Positions 27,324 through 36,177 of a stretch of 64,000 nucleotides of DNA are shown one piece after another (positions within the stretch are counted from its first letter, which is position 1; the number at the start of each line of letters is the position of its first letter). A model generated the notes under the pieces. It did no database searches, had not been told where the DNA came from, and worked only from the letters and a program-made list of their open reading frames with translations. The translations under genes and the position numbers were made by a program. The DNA is taken from contig NZ_CP015124.1 of NCBI RefSeq assembly GCF_001678945.1, positions 2,642,001 through 2,706,000 of the forward strand. The letters are read 5' to 3'. The DNA is from Phaeobacter gallaeciensis (GTDB lineage Bacteria > Pseudomonadota > Alphaproteobacteria > Rhodobacterales > Rhodobacteraceae).

Positions 27324-28487
27324 CTATAATGCGCGGGCGATCTGTCGAAACATCTCGATATTAGCGCGGTTTACGCCCTTGTCGCGGAATTTTCTGTCTG
27401 CTGCCGTGCTGACGATCACCACGTCCCGGTCCTGGTCGATATAGATGTATTGGCCATAGACACCGCGGGCGAGGAATTCGCCGTCATGGGCGCCGATGGG
27501 GACCCACCATTGATAGCCATATCCGATCTTACCCTCCTTGGTCGGAGCAGAGGGGCGGGTCGAGGCGGCGATCCAGTCGGCAGGCACGATCTGCTGTCCG
27601 TTGTACCGGCCGTCCTGTTCTATCAACAGACCGAACCGGGCATAATCGCGGGTGGTGATGTTGAGCCCGCCCAGCACGAAAGCCACGCCGTCGCCATCGG
27701 TCACGTAATAGGGTGCCTGTTCCAGCCCCAGCGGGGTGATGATCTTTTCCGACAGGAGGTCCGGAATGCTGCGTCCGGTGGCGCCCCGGATCACCATGCC
27801 GATCACATGGGTGTCGATCGACACATATTGCCAGGTGCTGCCCGGAGCGGCGAAGCGGTCCTTCAGATCGGCAGCGAACTGGTCCAGCGCCCCGCCCAAT
27901 GCGATCTCGCGGCCCATGCGGTTAATGTCGGAATCATAATCCAGGTAATCCTCGTCAAAGGTGACGCCGCTGGCCATGTTGAGCACGTTACGGATGCTGG
28001 CGCCGTCATAGGCGCTGCCCGTCAGTAGCGGCGCGTATGTGGTGACCGGATCGTCGAGCGAGGCAATCGCGCCTTCCTTCAGCAGGATCCCAAACAGCGC
28101 CGACAGATAACTTTTTGCCACCGACCAGGAAATCCGCCGGTCCGTCTCAGCAGTGCCAAGGTGATAGCTTTCGTGCCGGATCTTCCCGTCCTTCAGCACC
28201 AGAAGAGAGGTCACGGCGCGGGCATTGATCCAGTCGCCCGCTCCGGCGGGCAGGGTCATCGCCTCTCCTGTGGCAAGGGGTACGACGGGCCCGTCGCCGC
28301 GCGACACCGGCCGGGTCAGAAAGGCGCCCTCCATGTTGGAGAAATTCGCAACGATCCTGTCTTCGGCAAACAGCGAATTCACCGCCCAGAGGCGCATGAT
28401 TTCGTCCCGTTTCCACAGGCCTGCCGCCAGCAAGACAACGGCTGCAATGGCCAGGATACGCCCGGCTATCCGCATGAGTTTGCGCAT
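27324..28487 (-). CDS. Serine hydrolase of the beta-lactamase/esterase family
   Basis: 387 residues from the ATG with GGGGAGGAAAG upstream; a 75-residue Arg-rich extension further upstream is out of character and was rejected. An N-terminal membrane anchor or signal (residues 5-25) is followed by a class C beta-lactamase-like domain with Ser122-x-x-Lys125 in SWSVAKSYL and a later YVSID in the Tyr position. Such proteins are mostly esterases or peptidases rather than true beta-lactamases. It is anchored in the inner membrane with its active domain in the periplasm. Substrate unknown. Confidence 0.85.
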   Translation of the reverse strand: MRKLMRIAGRILAIAAVVLLAAGLWKRDEIMRLWAVNSLFAEDRIVANFSNMEGAFLTRPVSRGDGPVVPLATGEAMTLPAGAGDWINARAVTSLLVLKDGKIRHESYHLGTAETDRRISWSVAKSYLSALFGILLKEGAIASLDDPVTTYAPLLTGSAYDGASIRNVLNMASGVTFDEDYLDYDSDINRMGREIALGGALDQFAADLKDRFAAPGSTWQYVSIDTHVIGMVIRGATGRSIPDLLSEKIITPLGLEQAPYYVTDGDGVAFVLGGLNITTRDYARFGLLIEQDGRYNGQQIVPADWIAASTRPSAPTKEGKIGYGYQWWVPIGAHDGEFLARGVYGQYIYIDQDRDVVIVSTAADRKFRDKGVNRANIEMFRQIARAL

Positions 28488-28560
28488 GTCTTTCCTCCCC
28501 TTTACGGTCAGCCTAGCCGCCGGGGTGAGTCCGCGCAAAGCGGACGCAACGGAAAGCAGC

Positions 28561-29253
28561 CTACTTGAACTTGTCCACCAGACGCTCAAGCGGGGAGCGG
28601 TTGTCCTGTGTCTCGGGGGCTTTGTCCGCCTGCTTTTCCGCCTTGGCCTGCTTCTCCTGCCCCTTGGGCGAAGTGGAGCTGCGTGGCGGCGCGGTGCGCA
28701 GGGCAACCGCATTCATGAATTTGCCGCCGTCCCCTTTGGCCAGCGATGCTGCGCCGTCGGAAATGCCGCGCATTAAATCGTCGAGCCAGTCTTCGTCCGC
28801 CTTGGGGAAATCGCGTAGCACATAACCTGCCACGGCGTCCTTATGGCCGGGATGACCAATGCCCAGACGCACGCGGGCGTAGTCTGCGCCGATATGGGCG
28901 TGGATCGAGCGCAGCCCGTTGTGGCCCGCGTGGCCACCGCCCTGTTTGATGCGCGCCTTGCCGGGAGCCAGGTCCAGTTCGTCATGCAGCACGGTGACAT
29001 CCGCTGGTGTCAGCTTGTAGAACCGCATGGTTTCCCCGACGGACTGGCCGGAATTGTTCATGAAGGTCTGCGGCTTCAGCAGCAGCACTTTTTCACCGCC
29101 CAGGGTGCCTTCGCAGATCTGTCCCTGGAATTTCGACTTCCAAGGGGAAAATCCGTGGTCTTCGGCGATCCGGTCCAGCGCCATGAAGCCGATATTGTGC
29201 CGGTTTCTTTCGTATTTGGCGCCGGGGTTCCCCAGTCCGACAAAGAGTTTCAT
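28561..29253 (-). CDS. pth: Peptidyl-tRNA hydrolase
   Basis: 230 residues. The motifs GLGNPGAKYERNRHNIGFM (with Asn10 and catalytic His19), KPQTFMNNSGQSV and GHAGHNGLRSIHAHIG are all present. Pth recycles peptidyl-tRNA released during translation. The protein has a Lys/Ala-rich C-terminal extension of about 40 residues (KEQ/KAEKQADKAPETQ) beyond the normal 190. rplY lies upstream on the same strand, the usual pairing, with a terminator-like hairpin between. Confidence 0.96.
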   Translation of the reverse strand: MKLFVGLGNPGAKYERNRHNIGFMALDRIAEDHGFSPWKSKFQGQICEGTLGGEKVLLLKPQTFMNNSGQSVGETMRFYKLTPADVTVLHDELDLAPGKARIKQGGGHAGHNGLRSIHAHIGADYARVRLGIGHPGHKDAVAGYVLRDFPKADEDWLDDLMRGISDGAASLAKGDGGKFMNAVALRTAPPRSSTSPKGQEKQAKAEKQADKAPETQDNRSPLERLVDKFK

Positions 29254-29349
29254 GGGCTCTCTCGCTGTTTGCAGATCTTTGCCTGATACATGCCTGCTGC
29301 GCGCCGGGAAATCCAGTGCCGGGGCCCGTCGACGGTTTTCGGTGTGGCA

Positions 29350-29379
29350 AAAGAAAACGGAGCCCGAAAAGGGCTCCGT
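29350..29379 (-). terminator. Intrinsic terminator after rplY
   Basis: Reading leftward, ACGGAGCCC, a five-base loop and GGGCTCCGT form a nine-pair stem followed by TTTCTTTT. It lies between rplY and pth, so pth may depend on read-through or its own promoter. Confidence 0.85.
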
Positions 29380-29408
29380 TCCTTGATCCTGCCAATGTGG
29401 CGTAGATC

Positions 29409-30035
29409 TTATTCTTCTGCGGCTTCTTCCGCTTCGCCTTCTTCCTCGTCGTCCGAGGCAGCCAGGCCAGCAGGTGCTGCGATGTTCGCAATCACGAAGT
29501 CGCGGTCGATGGTCGGCTTGGTGCCGTTCGGAAGGTCAATCGACGAGATGGTGACGGTGTCACCGATCTGCAGCTCGGAGATGTCCACGACGAGCTTCTC
29601 CGGAATATCGCCAGCGGTCACGACCAGTTCCACCTCGGGGCGGACGACGGACAGCATGCCGCCTTTTTTGATTCCGGGTGCAACGTCTTCACCGACGAAC
29701 TCAACCGGGATGAACAGGTTGATCTTGGTGGTGCGGCGCAGGCGCATCAGGTCAAAGTGAGTCGGCAGGTCCTTGACCACGTCACGCTGGACGTCGCGGC
29801 AGATGACGCGGACGTCTTCCTGACCTTCAACCTTCAGGTTCCACAGAGTGGACTTGAAGCGACCGGCTTTCAGCTTTTTGAACAGCTCGTTAAAGGGGAT
29901 CTGGATCGCAATGGGATCAACGTCACCACCAAAAACAACACCAGGAACCATGCCAGCGCGACGCGCTGCGCGAGCGGCGCCCTTGCCCGTCCCCGCACGT
30001 TCCTGGCAAACGAGATCAGGAATCTCTCCAGCCAT
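29409..30035 (-). CDS. rplY: 50S ribosomal protein L25 (CTC form)
   Basis: 208 residues, the long two-domain CTC form. The N-terminus reads [21 protein letters not shown] as in L25/CTC, and a beta-rich TL5-like C-domain follows, ending in an acidic tail [12 protein letters not shown]. It binds 5S rRNA. Regular, highly biased codon use is consistent with strong expression. It is upstream of pth. Confidence 0.95.
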   Translation of the reverse strand: MAGEIPDLVCQERAGTGKGAARAARRAGMVPGVVFGGDVDPIAIQIPFNELFKKLKAGRFKSTLWNLKVEGQEDVRVICRDVQRDVVKDLPTHFDLMRLRRTTKINLFIPVEFVGEDVAPGIKKGGMLSVVRPEVELVVTAGDIPEKLVVDISELQIGDTVTISSIDLPNGTKPTIDRDFVIANIAAPAGLAASDDEEEGEAEEAAEE

Positions 30036-30148
30036 TTTAATTCTCCAATATGTTAGGGCGGGATGCCTCCAAGGCTGTCACCCCGCGTGAAGCCGCGCGT
30101 ATAGCGGAGAATCCCCGCAATGCAAAGCTTAAAAATCGCTGCCGGAGA

Positions 30149-31315
30149 TCAGTCCTGCCAGCGCCCTTCGAACCCTTCGGGGACCAGCAGGTTATGACGG
30201 CCAAGATCCGCCACGTTGCGCTCGCCGCACAGGGCCATTGTGGTGTCCAGCTCTTTCTGGATGACTTCCAGAGCAGTTGTCACACCCTTCTGCCCCATGG
30301 CACCCAGGCCATAGACAAAGGCGCGGCCTATCATGGTGCCCTTGGCCCCCAGCGCCAGCGCCTTCAGGACGTCCTGACCTGAGCGGATACCACTGTCCAG
30401 ATGCACTTCGACCTCGTCGCCGACAGCATCCATGATCTGCGGCAGCATCCGGATCGAGCTGAGCGCCCCGTCCAACTGGCGCCCGCCGTGGTTGGAGACA
30501 GTGATGGCATCGGCGCCGACCTTGGCGGCCATCTTGGCGTCCTCGGCGTCCAGGATCCCCTTCAGGATCACCTTGCCGCCCCACATTTCCTTCAGCTTTT
30601 CGATCTTGCCCCAGTCGAGCGAGGGGTCGAATTGCTCGGCCGTCCAGGCGCCCAACGAAGACGCGTCGGAAATGCCTTCGACGTGGCCGACGATATTGCC
30701 GAACTCGCGGCGCTTGGCGCCCAGCATTTCGATGCCCCAAGCCCATTTCGTCATCAGGTTGGCGATGGTCTTGGGTGTCAGTTTCGGTGGTGCGGAAAGA
30801 CCGTTTTTCAGGTCCTTGTGGCGCTGCCCAAGGATCTGAAGGTCCAGCGTGATCACCAGCGCCGAACATTTGGCCGCCTTGGCACGTTCGATCAGGCGCC
30901 GCACGTAATCCTCGTCTTTCATGGTATATAGCTGGAACCAGAAGGGTTTGGTGGTCGCCTCCGCCACGTCCTCGATCGAGTTGATCGACATTGTCGACAG
31001 GGTAAAGGGCACACCAAAGGCCTCGGCGGCGCGGGCGGCTTTGATTTCACCATCGGCATGCTGCATGCCGGTCAGGCCGACGGGCGCCAGTGCCACGGGC
31101 ATCGCAACGTCCTGGCCGATCATTTGGCTGGCGGTGGAGCGGCCGGACATATCAACGGCCACGCGCTGGCGCAGGCGGATCTGTTCAAAATCCGAGGTGT
31201 TCTCGCGGAACGTCTGCTCGGTCCAGCTGCCGCTTTCGGCGTAGTCGTAAAACATCCGGGGAACGCGGCGTTCGTAGATGCGCTTCAGGTCGTTGATATT
31301 GGTGATAACAGGCAC
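30149..31315 (-). CDS. lldD: L-lactate dehydrogenase, FMN-dependent alpha-hydroxy-acid oxidase family
   Basis: 388 residues. The family pattern is clear: FYDYAESGSWTEQTFREN near the start, FQLYTMKD, and the FMN-binding SNHGGRQLDGALSSI with the catalytic His around residue 270. It oxidises L-lactate (or a similar 2-hydroxy acid) to pyruvate and feeds electrons to the quinone pool or oxygen. The gene is alone; two perfect palindromes lie 88 and 117 bases upstream. Other 2-hydroxy-acid oxidases of the family (mandelate, glycolate) cannot be ruled out. Confidence 0.85.
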   Translation of the reverse strand: MPVITNINDLKRIYERRVPRMFYDYAESGSWTEQTFRENTSDFEQIRLRQRVAVDMSGRSTASQMIGQDVAMPVALAPVGLTGMQHADGEIKAARAAEAFGVPFTLSTMSINSIEDVAEATTKPFWFQLYTMKDEDYVRRLIERAKAAKCSALVITLDLQILGQRHKDLKNGLSAPPKLTPKTIANLMTKWAWGIEMLGAKRREFGNIVGHVEGISDASSLGAWTAEQFDPSLDWGKIEKLKEMWGGKVILKGILDAEDAKMAAKVGADAITVSNHGGRQLDGALSSIRMLPQIMDAVGDEVEVHLDSGIRSGQDVLKALALGAKGTMIGRAFVYGLGAMGQKGVTTALEVIQKELDTTMALCGERNVADLGRHNLLVPEGFEGRWQD

Positions 31316-31402
31316 CGGTTCGTCCTCGCCCTAGTGGTGGTCAGGATTGTTTACCAATTTCACCCTGCTGGCGCAATGATGGCCTGCGCAAATTGTCTGT
31401 CG

Positions 31403-31414
31403 GTAAAATTTTAC
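31403..31414. promoter_or_regulatory. Perfect palindrome upstream of lldD, candidate operator
   Basis: GTAAAATTTTAC is a perfect 12-base palindrome in the AT-rich divergent gap between lldD and the hybrid kinase. No matching regulator gene is adjacent. Confidence 0.4.
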
Positions 31415-31431
31415 GGTATATTTATTGTAGA

Positions 31432-31445
31432 AAACCTATAGGTTT
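31432..31445. promoter_or_regulatory. Second perfect palindrome in the same gap
   Basis: AAACCTATAGGTTT is a perfect 14-base palindrome 17 bases from the first. Both may be regulator sites for lldD or for the kinase gene. Confidence 0.4.
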
Positions 31446-31538
31446 CAAAACAAGACGTCGAAATCTTGCAGGGTAGCCGTATTTCTGGCGCCATTTGAGG
31501 CCGGCTCAGGGCGGTGTCTGTATGGGTTTGGGCGATTA

Positions 31539-32840
31539 TTGAAACGTACGAACCGATTGAGGCATGTCATTTCGACAGTGAACCGCAATTCCGAACCCAG
31601 GTTGCCCGCAACAGCAACAACTGCCGATCTGCGCCTTGCACTTGAGCAGGAACGGGCCGCTCGGCAGGAGGCCGAAGCGGCCAACCAGGCCAAGTCGGCC
31701 TTCCTGGCAGTGATGAGCCATGAAATCAGGACGCCGTTGAACGGCGTTCTGGGCATGGCCGAGGTGCTGGCCGACAGCGGCATGCGCGAGGATCAGAAAC
31801 AGGCGCTTGATACCATCGCTGACAGCGGCAATCTGTTGCTGACCATCGTCAATGACATTCTGGATCTCTCCAAGGTCGAAGCGGGTAAGCTTGAACTGGA
31901 GATGATGCCAACCTGCGTGACTGAGGTATTTCACTCCCTCTGCCGCCAGTTTCGCCCCCGGGTCGAAGCAAAGGGCCTGTCCTTTACCAGCGTGCTGAGC
32001 GGGCTGATGGCCCGCGAAGAGGTCTGGGCTGAACTGGATCCGACGCGGCTTACTCAGGTTTTGGGCAATCTTCTGGCCAATGCGCTGAAGTTCACTTCCG
32101 AAGGGGCCGTAACCTTTACCGTGCATGCGCGGGAGGTAACAAACGGCTGTGTGGCGCTGGATTTCAGAATCCGCGATACCGGCAGTGGCATCCACGCGGC
32201 GCAGCACAAGAAACTATTCAGTCCCTTTGCTCAGGCCGAGGTCAGCGTGAACCGGCTGCATGGCGGGACCGGGCTGGGGCTGGTGGTGGCGCAGCAGATC
32301 TGCCGGGAAATGGGCGGCGGGATCGATTTCACCAGTGCAGCCGGGGAGGGCAGCGAATTCCATGTCTCACTGGTGTTGCAAAGCACCGAACCCAGTGCGG
32401 AGGATCCGGCGCAGGACGAACTGGACTGGAGCAATGAGGTGTTGCAGCGTCACCGCTGGCGGGTTCTGGCGGCTGAGGACAATCTGACCAATCAACTGGT
32501 CCTGCGCCACCTGCTGAAGGAGTTCGATCTGGATCTGACCATTCTGCCGGATGGCGCCGAGCTCTGTGCGCTCTGGCGGGCGGGTGGCGCTGATCTGATC
32601 CTGATGGACGTGAACATGCCCGTTATGGACGGTGTTGCCGCAACCAGTGAGATCCGCCGCGCCGAACGTGAAGAGGGGTGTGCGCCGGTGCCGATCATTG
32701 CCATTTCGGCCAATGCGATGGCGCATCAGATCGAGGGCTATCTGGCGCAGGGCATGACGGCGCATGTGGCCAAACCAACCCGCAAATCCGACCTTGTTGC
32801 GGCAATGGCGCGCGCGCTTGCCGGGAGCAGCCTGCCCTGA
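31539..32840 (+). CDS. Hybrid sensor histidine kinase without sensor domain
   Basis: 433 residues from a TTG start that has no convincing ribosome site; a GTG 39 bases later is an alternative. The order is a short coiled coil (30-55), DHp with the phospho-His61 in MSHEIRTPLNG, a HATPase domain (NLLANALKF, DTGSGIHAA, GTGLGL), and a receiver with Asp357 in LILMDVNMPVMDG. No PAS, GAF, transmembrane or HPt domain is seen. It is cytoplasmic and must be coupled to an input by another protein. No partner response regulator gene is in the window. Confidence 0.88.
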   Translation: MKRTNRLRHVISTVNRNSEPRLPATATTADLRLALEQERAARQEAEAANQAKSAFLAVMSHEIRTPLNGVLGMAEVLADSGMREDQKQALDTIADSGNLLLTIVNDILDLSKVEAGKLELEMMPTCVTEVFHSLCRQFRPRVEAKGLSFTSVLSGLMAREEVWAELDPTRLTQVLGNLLANALKFTSEGAVTFTVHAREVTNGCVALDFRIRDTGSGIHAAQHKKLFSPFAQAEVSVNRLHGGTGLGLVVAQQICREMGGGIDFTSAAGEGSEFHVSLVLQSTEPSAEDPAQDELDWSNEVLQRHRWRVLAAEDNLTNQLVLRHLLKEFDLDLTILPDGAELCALWRAGGADLILMDVNMPVMDGVAATSEIRRAEREEGCAPVPIIAISANAMAHQIEGYLAQGMTAHVAKPTRKSDLVAAMARALAGSSLP

Positions 32841-32843
32841 CCT

Positions 32844-32876
32844 ACCTGATCCGCAAACGCGGATCAGGTTGTTGTT
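32844..32876 (+). terminator. Intrinsic terminator after the hybrid kinase
   Basis: ACCTGATCCGC (32844-32854), an AAAC loop and GCGGATCAGGT (32859-32869), an eleven-pair stem, followed by TGTTGTTCT. It faces trpA tail to tail. Confidence 0.8.
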
Positions 32877-32888
32877 CTGAAGGAGGCG

Positions 32889-33680
32889 TCAGGCGGCGTG
32901 GGCGCCATCCGACAGCGATTTCACAAAGGCCAGAACTTCTTCCACCGGTTTTCCGGCTGCGATCTGGCTGACGATGGCGCTGCCGACTACGGCACCGTCC
33001 GAAATCGACGCGATATTGCGCGCCTTTTCCGGGGTATTGATGCCAAAGCCCACGATCACCGGCAGGTCGGTGGCGGCCTTGATGCGCGCCACCTCCGGTC
33101 CGACATCGCCTGCTTCTGCCTCGGCTGCGCCGGTGATGCCGGTGATGGAGACGTAATAGACAAAGCCCGAGGTGTTCTGCAGCACCCGCGGCAGGCGTTT
33201 GTCATCGGTGGTGGGCGTCGCAAGGCGAATGAAGTTCAGCCCGGCCGCTTGGGCGGGAATGCACAGCTCATCGTCTTCTTCCGGGGGCAGGTCGACCACG
33301 ATCAGCCCGTCGATCCCGGCGGCCTTGGCGTCGGTCAGAAATTTATCGACGCCGCGGTTATAGATCGGGTTGTAATAGCCCATCAGCACGATCGGCGTGG
33401 TGTCGTCACCTTTGCGGAATTCCGCGGCCAGCTGCAGGGTACGTTCCAGGGTCATCCCGGCGTCCAGCGCCCGTTGCCCGGCCAACTGAATGGTGGGCCC
33501 ATCCGCCATCGGATCGGTAAAGGGCAGGCCCAGTTCGATAATGTCGACCCCGGCGGCAGGCAGTCCCTTGACCACCTCCAGCGCGGTGTCGAAATCCGGA
33601 TCTCCGGCCATGACATAGGAGACGAAAGCTTTCTTTCCGGCGGCCGAAAGCTCGGCGAATTTGGCGTCAATGCGGGTCAT
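32889..33680 (-). CDS. trpA: Tryptophan synthase alpha chain
   Basis: 263 residues. The catalytic Glu49 ([16 protein letters not shown]) and Asp60 are present, as is the VVDLPPEE segment. TrpA cleaves indole-3-glycerol phosphate and passes indole to TrpB. It is about 8 kb from trpFB and on the opposite strand, with its own upstream region. Confidence 0.96.
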   Translation of the reverse strand: MTRIDAKFAELSAAGKKAFVSYVMAGDPDFDTALEVVKGLPAAGVDIIELGLPFTDPMADGPTIQLAGQRALDAGMTLERTLQLAAEFRKGDDTTPIVLMGYYNPIYNRGVDKFLTDAKAAGIDGLIVVDLPPEEDDELCIPAQAAGLNFIRLATPTTDDKRLPRVLQNTSGFVYYVSITGITGAAEAEAGDVGPEVARIKAATDLPVIVGFGINTPEKARNIASISDGAVVGSAIVSQIAAGKPVEEVLAFVKSLSDGAHAA

Positions 33681-33775
33681 GATCGGGCCTTGTTTGTGAT
33701 GTCCGCTCTGGTGTGCCGAATGTTCTGCCGGAAATCAATCCCAAGCCACATCAACCCTGCAGCACATGCCCCAGA

Positions 33776-34267
33776 TCACAGCGGAAAATGCCAGCGCAGA
33801 TGCAGGGAATTTACGCCGGGATTGATATCGGCGGTCGAAGCATTGGATTTATGCGACAGGGACAGCGACAGGGCGGTTCCGTTGGCAAAGCTGCGTCCGA
33901 CGCCTGCCATGCTGCGGATCTCGAAGGTTGACCCCAGATCGTTCAGCGCCACGCTTTCGAAATAGGCGCCCGGCAGGACGCTGGCCTCGATGAACCAGGA
34001 TTGGCCCAGATCCCATTTGCCCGCCACACCGGCGCCGATGAAGAGGTCTCCGGTCTCCTGCACGTCCAGGGCAGCACCGAAACGGGCGGAAAAGATGCCC
34101 TTTTCGTAAAACGCGTTGTGCCGGTAATCCAGCGACACAAGCGCGCTGTTTTCCGAACCGGGCCGGGAAAATTCGGAGTATCCGATCCCGACAGATAGTT
34201 CGCGGTCCTGCGCGGCGGCAGCGCCTGCGGACAAAAGGACGGCGGTCAGGGCAGCAATGTATTTCAT
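33776..34267 (-). CDS. PagL-like lipid A deacylase/outer-membrane beta-barrel protein
   Basis: 163 residues from MKYIAALTAVLLSAGAAAAQ, a clear signal peptide; the chosen ATG is preceded by GAGTGAG. The mature part has alternating hydrophobic strands and ends in Phe-Pro-Leu after LHLRWHFPL, as an outer-membrane barrel. LSLSHKSNAS near the C-terminus matches the His-Ser pair of PagL (lipid A 3-O-deacylase), which removes the 3-O-acyl chain in the outer membrane. The glutamate completing the PagL triad is not certain. It may thus modify lipid A; the family call is moderate. Confidence 0.65.
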   Translation of the reverse strand: MKYIAALTAVLLSAGAAAAQDRELSVGIGYSEFSRPGSENSALVSLDYRHNAFYEKGIFSARFGAALDVQETGDLFIGAGVAGKWDLGQSWFIEASVLPGAYFESVALNDLGSTFEIRSMAGVGRSFANGTALSLSLSHKSNASTADINPGVNSLHLRWHFPL

Positions 34268-34478
34268 CGTCTCACTCAGCATCAGGAGAATTGGGTGACC
34301 GGGACATGGGTATTGAAGTCCGTTTGCAACAGGAAAATCAAGACAATGATAGCGGCCGTGATATGGCGTGAACGGGGCGGCCGGGGCTGATGACAATGGT
34401 TGCTGCGGGACCATGACCGCTTGCGCCACCGCCCAATGCTGCCTAGAAGCGGCTCCCAAGTGGCATCAGGAGGCCGGT

Positions 34479-35576
34479 ATGGGCTTTAAAATGGGAATCG
34501 TCGGTCTGCCCAATGTTGGTAAGTCGACATTGTTCAACGCATTGACGAAAACAGCCTCGGCGCAGGCAGCGAATTTTCCGTTCTGCACGATCGAGCCGAA
34601 TGTGGGCGAGGTCGGGGTGCCCGATGCGCGCCTTGATAAGCTGGCAGCCGTCGCGGGATCGAAACAGATCATCCCGACACGGATGACATTCGTGGACATC
34701 GCCGGCCTCGTCAAAGGCGCCTCCAAGGGCGAAGGGCTGGGCAACCAATTCCTGGCCAATATCCGCGAAGTGGACGCCATCGCCCATGTGCTGCGCTGTT
34801 TCGAAGACGGCGATGTGACCCACGTCGAAGGGCGCGTCGATCCGGTGGCCGATGCTGAAACCATCGAAACCGAACTGATGCTGGCCGACCTGGAAAGCAT
34901 CGAGAAACGCCGTGCGGGCCTCGTGCGCAAGCTGAAGGGCAATGACAAGGAGGCCCAGCAGCAGGATCGCCTTCTGGCCGACGCCCAGGCAATGCTGGAA
35001 GAGGGCAAACCCGCGCGCCTCGTCGAGGTTGACGCCGAAGATGCCAAGGCTTGGCGGATGCTGCAGCTGCTGACCACCAAACCGGTGCTTTATGTCTGCA
35101 ACGTCGGCGAATCCGAATCCGTTGAAGGCAACGAATATTCGGCCAAAGTGGCAGAAATGGCAGCGGCACAGGGCAATGCCCATGTGATTATCTCGGCCCA
35201 GATCGAAGAGGAAATCAGCCAGCTGGATCCCGAAGAAGCAGAGATGTTCCTTGAGGAAATGGGCCTCAGCGAAGCTGGGCTCGACCGTCTGATCCGCGCG
35301 GGCTACGAGCTGCTGCATCTGGAAACCTATTTCACCGTCGGCCCGAAAGAGGCCCGCGCCTGGACCATCCGCGCGGGCACCTCGGCACCGCAGGCCGCAG
35401 GCGTCATCCACGGCGATTTCGAAAAAGGTTTCATCCGGGCAGAAACCATCGCCTATGAGGATTTCATCGCCAACAATGGCGAACAGGGCGCCAAGGAAGC
35501 CGGCAAGATGCGCGCCGAGGGCAAGGCCTATATCGTCAAGGATGGCGACGTGCTGCATTTCCTGTTTAACACCTGA
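34479..35576 (+). CDS. ychF: Redox-regulated ATPase YchF, Obg-family
   Basis: 365 residues from MGFKMGIVG, with AGGAGG upstream; a longer start adds 37 Cys-rich residues foreign to the family. GLPNVGKST at 9-17 is the P-loop, [19 protein letters not shown] the switch II region and the NVGE motif replaces NKxD, in line with ATP preference. A TGS domain ends the protein. YchF binds ribosomes and acts in stress responses. A strong terminator follows. Confidence 0.95.
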   Translation: MGFKMGIVGLPNVGKSTLFNALTKTASAQAANFPFCTIEPNVGEVGVPDARLDKLAAVAGSKQIIPTRMTFVDIAGLVKGASKGEGLGNQFLANIREVDAIAHVLRCFEDGDVTHVEGRVDPVADAETIETELMLADLESIEKRRAGLVRKLKGNDKEAQQQDRLLADAQAMLEEGKPARLVEVDAEDAKAWRMLQLLTTKPVLYVCNVGESESVEGNEYSAKVAEMAAAQGNAHVIISAQIEEEISQLDPEEAEMFLEEMGLSEAGLDRLIRAGYELLHLETYFTVGPKEARAWTIRAGTSAPQAAGVIHGDFEKGFIRAETIAYEDFIANNGEQGAKEAGKMRAEGKAYIVKDGDVLHFLFNT

Positions 35577-35604
35577 ACACCCGGTATGCCCACGAAGATC
35601 GCAG

Positions 35605-35635
35605 CGCCCGCCAGTATCCCTGGCGGGCGTTTTTC
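35605..35635 (+). terminator. Intrinsic terminator after ychF
   Basis: CGCCCGCCAG (35605-35614), a five-base loop and CTGGCGGGCG (35620-35629), then TTTTTCT. A ten-pair perfect stem. Confidence 0.9.
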
Positions 35636-35787
35636 TGTGCACCTTTACTGACTGGCGTCTCAACCGCGGGCGGGGAGAAGCCATGAAAAACAGCGATTTC
35701 AAGGGGTTCTTGGATTTTCCAAGAAAATGCCCGTCGTTTCAAGAATGCCCTTGTATATCCGATAGTTGCTGGGCTATACGCGTCGAC

Positions 35788-35877
35788 GGAGACGTGGCCG
35801 AGTGGTCGAAGGCGCTCCCCTGCTAAGGGAGTAGGCCCGGAAGGGTCTCGAGGGTTCGAATCCCTTCGTCTCCGCCA
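35788..35877 (+). tRNA. tRNA-Ser, anticodon GCU
   Basis: A 90-base class II tRNA. The acceptor GGAGACG pairs with CGTCTCC before the discriminator G and an encoded CCA. The anticodon stem-loop CTCCC-CTGCTAA-GGGAG has anticodon GCT, followed by a long variable arm (TAGGCCCGGAAGGGTCTCG) and the T-arm AGGG-TTCGAAT-CCCT. It reads AGC/AGU. Serine tRNA genes are common integration targets; the scarred region just downstream fits this. Confidence 0.97.
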
Positions 35878-36177
35878 TTACCCAAGAAATCATGGGAAAC
35901 GGCGATTAGGGAAGCCTACCCGCCAGCATACCGCTAACAGGTTCACGCTTGGACACGACGTGAAGCAACGGCTTCGGCATGTGCGAAATCGTGAGAAATC
36001 TGGACCGGTCGTTCTGCGACTATGCTTTCGGAAGTTGGTCTTTAGCTGCTTTATATAGCTGTTCGGGTAGGTCTCGCCAGATTGATCTAACCCTGTCTGC
36101 CCGCAGAGGTTCAATCTGAAGGTAGCCATTGTGTCTCTGCATCTTCGGTTCCCTAAAGGGAGCCATATTGTGTTTTT
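35878..36177. other. Gene-free scar region after tRNA-Ser
   Basis: 300 bases between the tRNA 3' end and the in-frame remainder of the truncated acyl-CoA dehydrogenase. They hold no supportable gene. On the minus strand, 36020-36140 can be read as a short segment (HNGYLQIEPLRADRVRSIW) that might be the end of a mobile-element gene, but the match is not recognisable. The base composition is less GC-rich than the surroundings. Probably a remnant of an insertion or a deletion. Confidence 0.45.

Noticed and set aside
27324-28712. Longer serine hydrolase with 75 extra N-terminal residues
   Set aside because: The extension is Arg/Pro-rich out-of-family sequence that covers the end of pth; the internal ATG has GGGGAGG and leads into a membrane anchor.
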